Assembly: GCF_000621625.1 (NCBI RefSeq)
Contig: NZ_JHXV01000011.1
Coordinates: 1-64,000, forward strand
Source of the DNA: Crocinitomix catalasitica ATCC 23190
GTDB taxonomy: Bacteria > Bacteroidota > Bacteroidia > Flavobacteriales_D > Crocinitomicaceae
Direction of reading: 5' to 3'
Length of the DNA: 64,000 nt
The first letter of the stretch is position 1. Every line of letters begins with the position of its first letter. Both the position numbers and the translations under genes were made by a program. This document shows, in pieces, positions 27,277 through 36,228 of this stretch. The notes under the pieces were generated by a model. The model saw nothing but the letters and a program-made list of their open reading frames with translations. It did not search any database and was not told where the DNA came from.

Positions 27277-28452
27277 TTAAACCTTCTCTTTCCTAAAAAC
27301 TTTCAAAATAACATAAGCCAGCAAAAAGAAAAACAGCCCTGCAACTACAGCCAAAATAATACTACCTATTAAGTATTGCTGAATATTGAGGTAAATATCT
27401 GCCAAATTCAGATTTGAATTCCAGTTAAGCGCCAAACTATCATTCAAAAAGATGCCGCCTATCCAATAACTAAGGAATAGGATCACTGGAATCATAGGAG
27501 GAATACTGATATTCGAAGCGACCAAGGTGATAATGGTGTTTAGTTTTAAGAGTTTTGCAATGCCAGCAGCGACTAGCATTTGGAATCCCCATAAAGGAAT
27601 GATGCCCATAAATATGCCGAATCCTATAGCAGATGCCTTTTTTAAATTCGATTCGTTTTTATTGTTCAACTCGGCTTTAAAACTATTCCAGATTCCCTTT
27701 TTAATCAATTTCCGAATAAGGCGCACATGTAAATACCAAAGGACTGTCAAAGTCACCAAATATGTATTCAGAATACTTATGCGGGTAAAGTCTTGAAATG
27801 GTCTAAAATGAGTCACACGTTCGTCAGGATCGTATAATACTTTAATTGGAATGGACCGGAAAGGAACAAATTTCCAAGCCATTTTTACAATGACTTCTAT
27901 TTCAAATTCGAATTTTGTAGTGAAATAGCGTTTCTTTTTAACCGAATTTAACGGGTAAAGTCTAAATCCAGTTTGTGTATCCGGCAATTTTAACCCTGTT
28001 TCTATATAAAACCAAAAATTAGAGAATTTATTCCCGAACGAACTTTTACCGGGAACATTTTCTTGGGTCATATTTCTTGATCCCATAATCAATGCCTCAG
28101 GATGCGCTTCACTTTCACTTAAAAAATCAACTAAATTTTCTGGGTAATGTTGCCCGTCCGAATCGATGGTGATGGCGTAATCAAATCCCAATTCAATTGC
28201 TTTTTTAAAAGCATTTCTTAAAGCTTTGCCTTTCCCCTTATTTTCTGGGTGCGTAATGATGGTAGCGCGATCGGCAAATGAATTGACGATACCTGGTGTT
28301 TCATCAGTTGCGCCATCATTTACAATAATGACATCAGTACAATAATTAAAGACATCAGCAATTACCCCACCAACCGTTTTTTGGTTGTTATAGGTAGGAA
28401 TAATCACACAACAATTATGTGCTTTAAATCTATCAATGATTTCTTTAAACAA
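27277..28452 (-). CDS. GT2 glycosyltransferase with C-terminal DUF2062 domain (last gene of pigment operon)
   Basis: A 391-residue protein. Residues 10-240 are a GT-A glycosyltransferase (VIIPTYNNQKTVGGVI, VNDGATDETPG, TIDSDGQHYP with the DxD-type metal site). Residues 260-390 have several membrane helices with the SAIGFGIFMGIIPLWGFQM segment typical of DUF2062. Genes of this type are recurrent members of flexirubin and aryl-polyene clusters. It overlaps the upstream dehydratase gene by 8 bases. The acceptor is unknown; it may glycosylate the pigment or a lipid carrier. Confidence 0.82.
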   Translation of the reverse strand: MFKEIIDRFKAHNCCVIIPTYNNQKTVGGVIADVFNYCTDVIIVNDGATDETPGIVNSFADRATIITHPENKGKGKALRNAFKKAIELGFDYAITIDSDGQHYPENLVDFLSESEAHPEALIMGSRNMTQENVPGKSSFGNKFSNFWFYIETGLKLPDTQTGFRLYPLNSVKKKRYFTTKFEFEIEVIVKMAWKFVPFRSIPIKVLYDPDERVTHFRPFQDFTRISILNTYLVTLTVLWYLHVRLIRKLIKKGIWNSFKAELNNKNESNLKKASAIGFGIFMGIIPLWGFQMLVAAGIAKLLKLNTIITLVASNISIPPMIPVILFLSYWIGGIFLNDSLALNWNSNLNLADIYLNIQQYLIGSIILAVVAGLFFFLLAYVILKVFRKEKV

Positions 28453-28795
28453 AAGCAGCGCTTATTTTAAAATTAATTGAACCGTTGGCACTTGCCGCAG
28501 CATTCACTTCTACTTCTTCGACTTGTTTTACTGTTAAATCAACTTCCATTGTAGTGACATTTTCTGGTAAAACCATATTCAAGAATTTAATATTCCTTGC
28601 TTTTTTCATGGTGAGCTCTCTACCCAATTCGTCTTCTAAAATCTCTCGAATCATTTGTGTAAGCATTACTCCAGGAGCAACAGGCTTTTCAGGAAAATGT
28701 CCTTTGTAAACTGGATGGTCATGGTTTAAAGTCAGATGAACTTTCCATTGTTCACCATTAATCTCTTTGCTATCAATATGAAAAAAATCACTCAT
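28445..28795 (-). CDS. FabZ/FabA-like hot-dog 3-hydroxyacyl-ACP dehydratase
   Basis: A 116-residue hot-dog protein with the dehydratase motif YKGHFPEKPVAPGVMLTQM, which holds the catalytic His. The end (VNAAASANGSINFKISAAFV) completes the sheet. In this context it should dehydrate the 3-hydroxyacyl-ACP intermediates during polyene chain growth. It sits between the LolA-like and glycosyltransferase genes. A second dehydratase-like gene is found at 34654. Confidence 0.78.
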   Translation of the reverse strand: MSDFFHIDSKEINGEQWKVHLTLNHDHPVYKGHFPEKPVAPGVMLTQMIREILEDELGRELTMKKARNIKFLNMVLPENVTTMEVDLTVKQVEEVEVNAAASANGSINFKISAAFV

Positions 28796-28816
28796 GTTAT
28801 TCGTATTAAACTCAGC

Positions 28817-29425
28817 TTATAACTTAAATGTTTCGCTGCTAATTTTTTGGTTAAAAATAGGATCAATAAAATTGATTTTAGTGAAATCACCGCTTTCTTC
28901 CTGCATCACAACCTCTTCCATATGCAATGTTTTTTTATTAAATTTAAGAATAACAATTTGAAACATATTTTTGAGACGACCTTTTTTCGGAGATAGTTTC
29001 ACTAAGTATTGTTTTTCTGTTTCAAAATAAGTCGAAGCGAATAGGGGTGACTCCAATAAAGTACCGGTCATTGTCCCCATCATAATTTCCTTTAATCCGC
29101 GCATATATTTATTAGCGTCTAGGTTATGTGTTGAAACTTTTCCGTCTTCCTTTATTTTCAATTCCTCATCCGTAATGACGATTAAGTGATTTTTTGGAAT
29201 GGTTTGATCCCAACGCATATTCTGTCCTTGGTAAAACATTTCACCTTTAGAGATAAGCGGCTCTTTGGAAAATGAAAGGTGCTTTTCTTGTACAAAATCA
29301 CATTGAATACTCGTTGTTTTTTTAGCAACAGCTGTTAATTTTTCAATTAAAGCAGTCTCATCTTTTACCGGTGTTTCTCCTTGAAAAACATTTAGTGCTA
29401 TGGCAATGATTAAGATAATTTTCAT
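28817..29425 (-). CDS. LolA-like outer-membrane lipoprotein carrier
   Basis: A 202-residue protein with a signal peptide (MKIILIIAIALNVFQG). It shows the LolA-type pattern: SIQCDFVQEKHLSFSKEPLISKGEMFYQ, LRWDQTIP-like MRWDQTIPKNHLIVITDEEL, and a late TKINFIDPIFN. Such proteins bind acyl chains in the periplasm. LolA homologues are constant members of aryl-polyene and flexirubin clusters and probably help move the lipidic pigment to the outer membrane; this is inference from context. Confidence 0.82.
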   Translation of the reverse strand: MKIILIIAIALNVFQGETPVKDETALIEKLTAVAKKTTSIQCDFVQEKHLSFSKEPLISKGEMFYQGQNMRWDQTIPKNHLIVITDEELKIKEDGKVSTHNLDANKYMRGLKEIMMGTMTGTLLESPLFASTYFETEKQYLVKLSPKKGRLKNMFQIVILKFNKKTLHMEEVVMQEESGDFTKINFIDPIFNQKISSETFKL

Positions 29426-29446
29426 GTCTATTTTAGTTTAATGCAA

Positions 29447-30181
29447 CTATGGATTCACAAATTTTACACCTTGTTCTTTTAAATAAGGAATGATCAAATC
29501 CAACGTCTCGACACTGTGTTTACAAGTATCGTGCAAAAGTATGATTTCGCCCTTATTTTTGAATCTTTTTTTAATTTTATTGAAGATTCGAACGGGGTCT
29601 TGAATTTTCGTATCAAAGGATCTAATTGTCCATCCAACTGATTTGAGTCCATTATTTTTAATTGCTCTGGCAATATTCGGATTCAAAACACCGAATGGCG
29701 GTCGGTAGTAAAGAGGTTGCTTTCCAGTTATATCAGCAAGTATATCATTCGCTTTAGAAATCTCTTCACCTACTTTTTTAGTTGATAACCAGCCAATATT
29801 CGTTTGGTGATGATAAGAGTGATTGCCAATTAAATGACCTCCGTTTTGAATGCGTTTGACAGTGTCTGGATCAGCTTCAGAATTTTTACCAATTAAAAAA
29901 AATGATGCTTTTATTTCATGTTTTGCTAAACAGTCTAGAATTTGATGGGTGTATGTATTCGGGCCATCATCAAAACTTAAACAAACTTCGCCAGGTTGTA
30001 GTTTGTTTATTGAACGAATAAAGTAGTTGAATTTGGGGGTAGTGATTCCAACGGCTAAAACGATAAGAAATAGGATCAATATAATACCACAGAATAATAA
30101 AACGTGATTTGCGTTCGGAATAAAAAACGAAGTCAAAAATAAGGCAACTGATAATATGATTATAGCTGCTCTATGCTTCAC
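29447..30181 (-). CDS. Polysaccharide deacetylase family protein
   Basis: A 244-residue protein with two N-terminal membrane helices and an NodB-like domain. The metal-site motifs are visible: LSFDDGPNTYT (catalytic base Asp and metal Asp), IGNHSYHH (metal His pair) and RPPFG. A late LLHDTCKHS supplies the catalytic His. It should be membrane-tethered with the active site outside. It overlaps the ketosynthase-like gene upstream by 4 bases, which ties it to the pigment operon, though its substrate there is unknown. Confidence 0.86.
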   Translation of the reverse strand: MKHRAAIIILSVALFLTSFFIPNANHVLLFCGIILILFLIVLAVGITTPKFNYFIRSINKLQPGEVCLSFDDGPNTYTHQILDCLAKHEIKASFFLIGKNSEADPDTVKRIQNGGHLIGNHSYHHQTNIGWLSTKKVGEEISKANDILADITGKQPLYYRPPFGVLNPNIARAIKNNGLKSVGWTIRSFDTKIQDPVRIFNKIKKRFKNKGEIILLHDTCKHSVETLDLIIPYLKEQGVKFVNP

Positions 30182-31095
30182 GGTTTCTGGAGATAAATTA
30201 GTCCGAATGATTTATTATTGTAATTATTCACAATAAGAATGCCTTCTGGATATTTCTCTGGATTCGCTTCGATCTTTTCAGACGCCAATTGCAAAGCAAA
30301 AGCAGAATTGGTCATATACGCTCCAGAAAGGTCACTGTAATTCTCAATAGGTGTGTCTAAATCGAAACCAGGTGTATTGTTATTAAGGATAGAATTTCCA
30401 AAAAGCACAAGATTTGGCTTTTTAAGGTCGTTTGCTTTCAAAAAGTCTACAATATTGGCTTCTACCTCTTCAGAATTGGCAATGAAATTAAAGCATCCAG
30501 CGATTTGAGATTTAGCATTTGTACGATCTTGACTGATCATAAAAAAACTGGCACCTTCGCTTAATGTTTCAAGATTGATATTGTTTTCTTTCGCAAACGT
30601 ATCGAGGATATCTATTTTTTCATCTACACCACCAACTAATATATTATTTGGTTTCTCAGCGGATAATAAGATTGCATCTACGAGTGCGTTTTCAAACGAC
30701 TGTCCTCTTTGTGTATAAGTCGAGTTATAAGAGTTGTCACCTAATATTAGGCCTATTTGACCAGCTATCGTGTTATGTGTTGACTGAATAAAAGCTGTTG
30801 GAGATAAAATTCCCTCAGTTCTATCAATGAATTGAGTTAAAAATTTTTCTGTGTTTTCAAGACATCCTAATCCTGTTCCAACAATAACACCGTTAATTTC
30901 ACGCTCACCTTTTGCAGCAATTGCTGAACCAATTCCCATTCTAATCACTTTACTCATTCGTCTGAGCAAGTTGGCGGGAACAACAGATTTATAATCTGGG
31001 TGAATGATATCATTCGTAGGTTCACCATTAAGGATGCCATTATTAAAAGAATCTATTCTTGAAATAGTGGTATATGATTGGATATATGCTTTCAA
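30178..31095 (-). CDS. Ketosynthase chain-length-factor-like protein (active-site Cys replaced by Gln)
   Basis: A 305-residue thiolase-fold protein, shorter than a normal ketosynthase. It has the VGTGLGCLENTE and LSPTAFIQSTHNTIAGQIG segments of the ketoacyl-synthase N-terminal domain. At the nucleophile position the sequence reads TYTQRGQSFENAL, so Gln129 stands where the Cys should be, as in type II polyketide chain length factors. It probably pairs with the ketosynthase encoded directly upstream (4-base overlap) to form a heterodimer that sets polyene length. This is strong inference from motif and position. Confidence 0.82.
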   Translation of the reverse strand: MKAYIQSYTTISRIDSFNNGILNGEPTNDIIHPDYKSVVPANLLRRMSKVIRMGIGSAIAAKGEREINGVIVGTGLGCLENTEKFLTQFIDRTEGILSPTAFIQSTHNTIAGQIGLILGDNSYNSTYTQRGQSFENALVDAILLSAEKPNNILVGGVDEKIDILDTFAKENNINLETLSEGASFFMISQDRTNAKSQIAGCFNFIANSEEVEANIVDFLKANDLKKPNLVLFGNSILNNNTPGFDLDTPIENYSDLSGAYMTNSAFALQLASEKIEANPEKYPEGILIVNNYNNKSFGLIYLQKP

Positions 31096-32276
31096 GATGA
31101 GAAAATTAAAGATGAACTATTCCCTCCAAAACCGAATGAATTGGAAACAATATGGTTTAATTTTTTTTCGGTAAGTACAGTAATAGGGTCAAAATCATTT
31201 TCCTTCATTCTGGTTGTATAGTTCAGATTCGGAAAAATTAATGATGATTGAATCGCCAATACAGAATACACTGCTTCAATTCCACCTGCTGCAGCCAATG
31301 TATGCCCAGTAAATGCTTTAGTTGAGCTAAAAGGTGGTTTATCCGCGCCAAAAATAGCATGAATAGCAGCAGATTCAGATGCATCATTATTCGGAGTTGC
31401 TGTTCCGTGCGCATTGATATAATCAATATCCGCTGGATTTAATTTAGCAATTGCTAAAGCGTCCATCATAGCCAATTTAGCACCTTTACCTTCCGGCGAA
31501 GAAGCCGTCTGATGAAATGAATCGTTTGAATTGCCCCAGCCTGCTAATTTCGCTAAGACAGTATTGTTCGTTTTTGTTAAAGCATGCTCACTCTCTAAAA
31601 CGATGAAACCAGCGCCTTCACCTAAGTTCAAACCTTTACGGTTATCATCAAAGGGACGACAGAATTCGGTATCGTAGATACTTAAAGAATCAAATCCGTT
31701 TAAAGTGAAGTTGGTAATGCCATCTCCACCGCCAACTAGGACTTGGTCTAATTCACCAGCTTTAATTAATCTAGCTCCCAATAAAATTGCATTGGCAGCA
31801 GACGAACAGGCTGTAGAAATCGTATAAATATTACTCTTAATACCGATATAATCAGATAAGATTTCGGTACTTGCTCCATTATCATGTGTTGCAAGAGATT
31901 CAATTTTATCTAAGCTACCCGTATTTTTAAATTCGCTATAAAACTGTTCCGATAAATCCATTCCACCTACAGAAGTAGCATTGATTAAACCTATGCGTAA
32001 ACCTGAACTTGGATTATTAGATCCCCATGCTTCCTTTGCAGCAAACATTGCTAATAATGCAGATCGCGGAATAGATTGGTTACGGTCGATATTGAGATGG
32101 ATTTTTAAATCATCATTGCTCAATTTAACCTGACCACCTAAATAATCTTTTCGTATTCCAGCCAAACCTTTAATGGGTTCAATACCAGATTGACCCAATT
32201 TGAGTTGTGTTAAATTCTCTTCAACACCATTTCCAATGGCTGAAATTACTCCTATACCTGTAATGGCAATGGACAT
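31092..32276 (-). CDS. Beta-ketoacyl-ACP synthase (aryl-polyene KS)
   Basis: A 394-residue ketosynthase with a full catalytic set: Cys157 in YTISTACSSAANAI, the first His in NAHGTATPNNDASE and the second His in SSTKAFTGHTLAAAGGIE. It should be the condensing partner of the adjacent chain-length-factor-like protein and extend the aryl starter with malonyl units on the ACP encoded just upstream. Gaps to its neighbours are 6 bases and a 4-base overlap, so the proteins are likely coexpressed in fixed ratio. Confidence 0.9.
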   Translation of the reverse strand: MSIAITGIGVISAIGNGVEENLTQLKLGQSGIEPIKGLAGIRKDYLGGQVKLSNDDLKIHLNIDRNQSIPRSALLAMFAAKEAWGSNNPSSGLRIGLINATSVGGMDLSEQFYSEFKNTGSLDKIESLATHDNGASTEILSDYIGIKSNIYTISTACSSAANAILLGARLIKAGELDQVLVGGGDGITNFTLNGFDSLSIYDTEFCRPFDDNRKGLNLGEGAGFIVLESEHALTKTNNTVLAKLAGWGNSNDSFHQTASSPEGKGAKLAMMDALAIAKLNPADIDYINAHGTATPNNDASESAAIHAIFGADKPPFSSTKAFTGHTLAAAGGIEAVYSVLAIQSSLIFPNLNYTTRMKENDFDPITVLTEKKLNHIVSNSFGFGGNSSSLIFSS

Positions 32277-32282
32277 ATTGAT

Positions 32283-32534
32283 TTATTTATTCGCTGAAAT
32301 ATACTCAGCTAATGTTTGAATTGATTCGAAAATTTCTTTTCCTTTTTCAGGATCAGCAACAACAATTCCATACTCTTGTTCTAACAATACAATTAGTTCA
32401 AGTGCATCAATTGAATCTAAAGCAAGACCGTCACCAAATAATGGATCAGTATTTACGATATCTTCAGCATTTATATCTTCTAAGTTAAGGTACTCAATAA
32501 TTTGACCTTTTAATTTTACGATTAATTCATCCAT
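32283..32534 (-). CDS. Acyl carrier protein 2
   Basis: An 83-residue acidic helical protein with GDGLALDSIDALELIVLLE; the Ser of DSI is the phosphopantetheine site. It carries the growing polyene. It lies 5 bases downstream of the 201-residue degenerate ketosynthase gene and 6 bases upstream of the condensing KS. No phosphopantetheinyl transferase gene is in the window. Confidence 0.9.
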   Translation of the reverse strand: MDELIVKLKGQIIEYLNLEDINAEDIVNTDPLFGDGLALDSIDALELIVLLEQEYGIVVADPEKGKEIFESIQTLAEYISANK

Positions 32535-32539
32535 ACTTT

Positions 32540-33145
32540 TTATTTTTCAAAGATAGCTTTGAGATTTTGTTCGTTTAGGGCGATGCCCAATTCTTGCTTT
32601 GTAATTAATGCCATTTTTAATTCGGTTTTATTGTCATAAGCGTCAATAATTCCGAGGATACAGCATTTAGATTTATTGGTCAAAATTAATGATTTCAAAT
32701 AATTTATCGTGCTTGAAGTATCGTTTTCTTCTGCGATAAACAATATGCTTTCACCAAACCATTTATTTTTAATAGAAATTTCACCAATTACGATGTTCGC
32801 CAAGGTGTAAACAAATATACTTGGGCTTGGCGATTTCTTATTGACTTTTTCTTGATGGGATAAGTCTGAACTAATACAACCTTTACTGGTTTGAAAAACA
32901 AGTCCAATCTCGTCGTCCGAATAATTGCTTATTTCAGGATTGTGAAGTTTTAACAGTTCCACACCTAATACACCGAGTTTAGAAAGATCATCCATCTTAA
33001 AGAACTTAGGATAGGACATTTCTAATTTTTGGTAAAGTGCCTTTAAGAAATTCGGTTCATCCGGAGCACCTTCAAAATATTCAGTGCCATTTACTTTTAC
33101 CAAATGATTTGAAACGGTGCAATATGTTGAAATGTTTACATTCAT
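32540..33145 (-). CDS. Short, catalytically degenerate ketosynthase-like protein
   Basis: A 201-residue protein without an obvious full domain. By eye, residues 81-175 (LVFQTSKGCISSDLS, SPSPSIFVYTLANIVIGEIS, then CCILGIIDAY) follow the same order as the middle of the chain-length-factor-like protein at 30178 (TGLGCLENTE, SPTAFIQSTHNTIAGQIG, NILVGGVDE). No Cys is present at the nucleophile position and no His motifs follow. It is probably a truncated, non-condensing KS relative with a structural role. It overlaps the upstream KS by 4 bases. Confidence 0.6.
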   Translation of the reverse strand: MNVNISTYCTVSNHLVKVNGTEYFEGAPDEPNFLKALYQKLEMSYPKFFKMDDLSKLGVLGVELLKLHNPEISNYSDDEIGLVFQTSKGCISSDLSHQEKVNKKSPSPSIFVYTLANIVIGEISIKNKWFGESILFIAEENDTSSTINYLKSLILTNKSKCCILGIIDAYDNKTELKMALITKQELGIALNEQNLKAIFEK

Positions 33146-34227
33146 TTTTTAAATAGAATTGAAGCATTACATCCTCCGAAACCTGAAGCTGTTTTTAAGA
33201 CAGTGTTTAAATTTTTGTCAGTCGTTTGCTTGATAATATTCAATGGTTTAGAGGTTCCAGTTTCTTCAAAACCGATGCAGGCAATTAATTTATTTGCGCG
33301 CATTGATTGTAAACAAATAACAGATTCTATCATACCTGCTGCGCCAAAAGTATGTCCATAATATCCTTTTAAACTATGTAATGGCACTGTACTCAAATCC
33401 ATTCTATCGAAAGCAATGGATTCCATTTCGTCATTATATGCCGTTGCTGTTCCATGCGCTGAAATAAAGTCTATTTCATTCGAATTTACTTGAGCGTTTT
33501 TCAATGTATTTTTCATTGATCTATAAAGCCCTTCTCCTGTTCTAGAAGGACCAGAAATATGATTCGCATCATTAGCAGCTGAACCACCTAATGATTGTAA
33601 TGGAGTTGATTTGAAAGCCGCTTTATTTTTACTCATGATAATGGTCGCAACGCCTTCACCTAAATTGATGCCATCTCTATTTTTATCAAAAGGTTTGCAA
33701 AGACCAGGGCTCATGGCAAAAAATGCTTGGAAACCTGCAATGGTGAATTCCGAAACCATATCAACACCTGTTACAATAACAGAGTCGACTTGATTCGTGC
33801 TGATTAAATCGTGACCAACAATTAGCGCTAAGACTCCTGAAATACATGCGTTAGAAACTAAAGTAGTATTCTTTACCCAAGGGAGTGATGCCGAAATACG
33901 ACGTTTATATTCGTCTAATGTAGCGTGTTGATCGTCACCGTTTTTAAGGAGATTGATTTCGCCTTTGGTTGTGCTTATAATTAATTCTGTTCGGCCTAAT
34001 TCGTTTTGATGAACTTGACTCAAACTATCTTGAATGCTTTTTTCAACGGCTTTGATGGTGTCTAAACCATCAATTTTATTGATAACAGATAGATATAAAT
34101 CCTCATCTTTAATGCCACCACCAGGTATTAACTTTAAACCAGTTTGACCTTTTGTTAAAGCTTCAAAATTTTCATGAGCAGTTTCACCTAATGGCGAGAT
34201 GATATTTTCAGCACCTATATAAACCAT
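33142..34227 (-). CDS. Beta-ketoacyl-ACP synthase, second copy
   Basis: A 361-residue ketosynthase. Cys128 lies in TLVSNACISGVLAL, the first His in SAHGTATAYNDEMES and the second in LKGYYGHTFGAAGM. The N-terminal 80 residues are shorter than in FabF. All catalytic residues are present, so it should be active, perhaps with the short degenerate protein encoded next as its partner. It overlaps the thioesterase gene by one base. Confidence 0.88.
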   Translation of the reverse strand: MVYIGAENIISPLGETAHENFEALTKGQTGLKLIPGGGIKDEDLYLSVINKIDGLDTIKAVEKSIQDSLSQVHQNELGRTELIISTTKGEINLLKNGDDQHATLDEYKRRISASLPWVKNTTLVSNACISGVLALIVGHDLISTNQVDSVIVTGVDMVSEFTIAGFQAFFAMSPGLCKPFDKNRDGINLGEGVATIIMSKNKAAFKSTPLQSLGGSAANDANHISGPSRTGEGLYRSMKNTLKNAQVNSNEIDFISAHGTATAYNDEMESIAFDRMDLSTVPLHSLKGYYGHTFGAAGMIESVICLQSMRANKLIACIGFEETGTSKPLNIIKQTTDKNLNTVLKTASGFGGCNASILFKK

Positions 34228-34673
34228 TATTTTTCTTCAGTTTTCCAAGGAATTGATGCTTTCCATTCAGCATAGAAATCAGGAATTGTAATTAACAATT
34301 GCTGGCTCTTGTCTACAAAAGCTTGAATGGTTTTACCGCGAGCAGCCAATTTATTATTCGTTAAATTATAAACTTGATATTCGTGTATAATTTTAGCCGC
34401 TGGACTATCAATTAATTTCGTTACAACTTTCACACGGTCTCCGTAACCAATCGTTGCTAAATGATCTATTTCTGACCGCACGATAGGTACTAAAGTTCCA
34501 TTGTGTGCAATAGTTAAATAATCTAATTTAAATTCAGCTCCCAACGCTTCTCTTCCGTCTTCAAAGAATTTCAGATAATTGCCATGCCATACAATATGCA
34601 TTGCGTCAACTTCGCTAAAACGAATGTTGACTTCAATTGTATTTTCAATATACTTACGCGGTTGTTGAGTCAT
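34227..34673 (-). CDS. 4-hydroxybenzoyl-CoA-thioesterase-type hot-dog thioesterase
   Basis: A 148-residue hot-dog protein with NIRFSEVDAMHIVWHGNYLKFFEDGREALG, the active-site pattern of the YbgC/4HBT group (Asp followed by HGNYL). In this cluster it probably releases or edits acyl chains on the ACPs. It overlaps the preceding dehydratase-like gene by 20 bases and the KS gene by one base. Confidence 0.85.
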   Translation of the reverse strand: MTQQPRKYIENTIEVNIRFSEVDAMHIVWHGNYLKFFEDGREALGAEFKLDYLTIAHNGTLVPIVRSEIDHLATIGYGDRVKVVTKLIDSPAAKIIHEYQVYNLTNNKLAARGKTIQAFVDKSQQLLITIPDFYAEWKASIPWKTEEK

Positions 34674-35085
34674 CTATTACTATTTTCATTTCGCAAGTTG
34701 CAATTGCTTGTTCCCCAACAAAACTAGTTCCTTTAATTAAAGTGATATTAAAAACTTCATTTTTCTTTTCTATAACGGTTCTTAAAACATCGCCAACTTT
34801 TGGATTCGCAAATATTTCAAGTTTAGAAATTCCACCGATAAAACCTAAGGGAGGTGTTAGATTATTGGTCTTATAATAATAACCTGCGCGAGCTGCTGCA
34901 GATTGTGCTATATTTTCAATAATACCACCTTCTTGTAGGTGATTATTGCGAATAAACATATTCGATTCGAGTACTTCGAATGTCGTTTCCGTTTTCAATT
35001 CATCCTGAGACAATAAAGTATCAATCATTAAGATTGGAGCTCTTTGTGGAATTAATTGTTCAATTTCGTTTTTATTGACTAACAT
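34654..35085 (-). CDS. ApeP/FabZ-like 3-hydroxyacyl-ACP dehydratase
   Basis: A 143-residue hot-dog protein beginning with LIPQRAPILMIDTLL, the N-terminal pattern of FabZ-type dehydratases (PHR-PFLLID). The usual GHFP loop is replaced by RNNHLQEGGIIENIAQSAAARAG, which is the ApeP-like variant seen in aryl-polyene clusters. It likely works with the dehydratase at 28445 on alternating double bonds. It overlaps the acyltransferase by 14 bases and the thioesterase by 20. Confidence 0.78.
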   Translation of the reverse strand: MLVNKNEIEQLIPQRAPILMIDTLLSQDELKTETTFEVLESNMFIRNNHLQEGGIIENIAQSAAARAGYYYKTNNLTPPLGFIGGISKLEIFANPKVGDVLRTVIEKKNEVFNITLIKGTSFVGEQAIATCEMKIVIDDSTTA

Positions 35086-35947
35086 CTTCTTTAAAAAATG
35101 GGTGGTAGTTAAACCACTGTTCTGGATTCTTGCTCACTTTTTCCTCCAATATACGAACATAATTAGCTGCCACTTGTTCGGGCGACGTAATTTTTTCTGG
35201 CTTGGAGCAGGTAAAATGGTAATTAAATTTGCTATCCTTTACGGCAAAAATAAAGGCATGATTCGCTTTTAATTTTGCGGCCATTTGAAATGGACCGTAA
35301 GGCAATTCTATATCTCTGCCAAAAAATTTTGTAGTAATTGTTTTGGCTCCTGGTAAATATCTATCGGCATGGACACAAATAATCTCACCATTTCGAACGG
35401 CATTTGTAACAGAAAAAATATGTGACAAATCGTTTTTTATGGGAATGATATTAAAATGAACTTCGCCAACTTCGTTTTTGATGAGGGATTTAATTTTTTC
35501 ACGTTCACCATCAAACATCAAAACATTTACTTTAGTGTCTAGGCTTTTTAGAAAATTTCCTGCAATTTCCCAATTCCCAATATGCGCACTTAATAAGATT
35601 AAAGGTTCTTTTCTGTCAGCAATTTCTGTAATTTGATTTTCGCCATCTTGCGTATAAGAAATCTCCTTGCCTTTGCCAATAAGGAATGCGAATTTGTCGA
35701 CAAGAGATTCACCTAATAGATTAAAATTCTTTCGAATAATACGATTGATTTTCGATTTTTCAATCGATGGAATTTTGGAATAAAACAGCTTTAAATTCTG
35801 TTTTGTTTTACGCGCGAAAATAACGTATTGAAAAGTAACAACACGTAAAATTAAGTATGTGAAGCGGATTCCAAAAATTTGTATGACACGGATAAAAAAA
35901 AGATATCCTAAGGGAGATCCTTTAGTTTTGCCTTTCCAGTTCGCCAT
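35072..35947 (-). CDS. LpxL/HtrB-like lysophospholipid acyltransferase
   Basis: A 291-residue membrane-associated acyltransferase of the lipid A acyltransferase family. The catalytic HX4E motif is LSAHIGNWEIAG (His122, Glu127), and the N-terminal 40 residues hold a hydrophobic anchor. It transfers acyl groups from ACP. In pigment clusters such enzymes are thought to attach the polyene acyl chain to its lipid or resorcinol partner; which acceptor is used here is not shown by the sequence. Confidence 0.84.
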   Translation of the reverse strand: MANWKGKTKGSPLGYLFFIRVIQIFGIRFTYLILRVVTFQYVIFARKTKQNLKLFYSKIPSIEKSKINRIIRKNFNLLGESLVDKFAFLIGKGKEISYTQDGENQITEIADRKEPLILLSAHIGNWEIAGNFLKSLDTKVNVLMFDGEREKIKSLIKNEVGEVHFNIIPIKNDLSHIFSVTNAVRNGEIICVHADRYLPGAKTITTKFFGRDIELPYGPFQMAAKLKANHAFIFAVKDSKFNYHFTCSKPEKITSPEQVAANYVRILEEKVSKNPEQWFNYHPFFKEDVSQ

Positions 35948-35967
35948 TCAGGATGATGCGTTTATGT

Positions 35968-36228
35968 TTAGCTTCCTACTTTCTCGCCATGAATTTTATT
36001 GTAGGCGTAATCGTAAAAATCTTGAAAAGTTTCGATCGTTAAAAAATCTTCACCAACAACTTTGAAACCAAAATTGCTTTCAACTACTACCACTAAATCT
36101 ACATAATCGAGGCTATCTAGATCCAATGTTTCTTTTAAAGGTGCTTCAGGGCTAATCAAACTTCCATCTACCTCAAATTCGTCAATCAAAAATTCGTTGA
36201 TTTTTTCTGCTATTTCCTCTTTGTTCAT
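35968..36228 (-). CDS. Acyl carrier protein 1
   Basis: An 86-residue acidic protein with LKETLDLDSLDYVDLVVVVESNFG; Ser in DSL is the phosphopantetheine attachment site. It overlaps the upstream KS by 4 bases and is followed after 20 bases by the acyltransferase gene, so it may be that enzyme's donor. Confidence 0.92.
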   Translation of the reverse strand: MNKEEIAEKINEFLIDEFEVDGSLISPEAPLKETLDLDSLDYVDLVVVVESNFGFKVVGEDFLTIETFQDFYDYAYNKIHGEKVGS

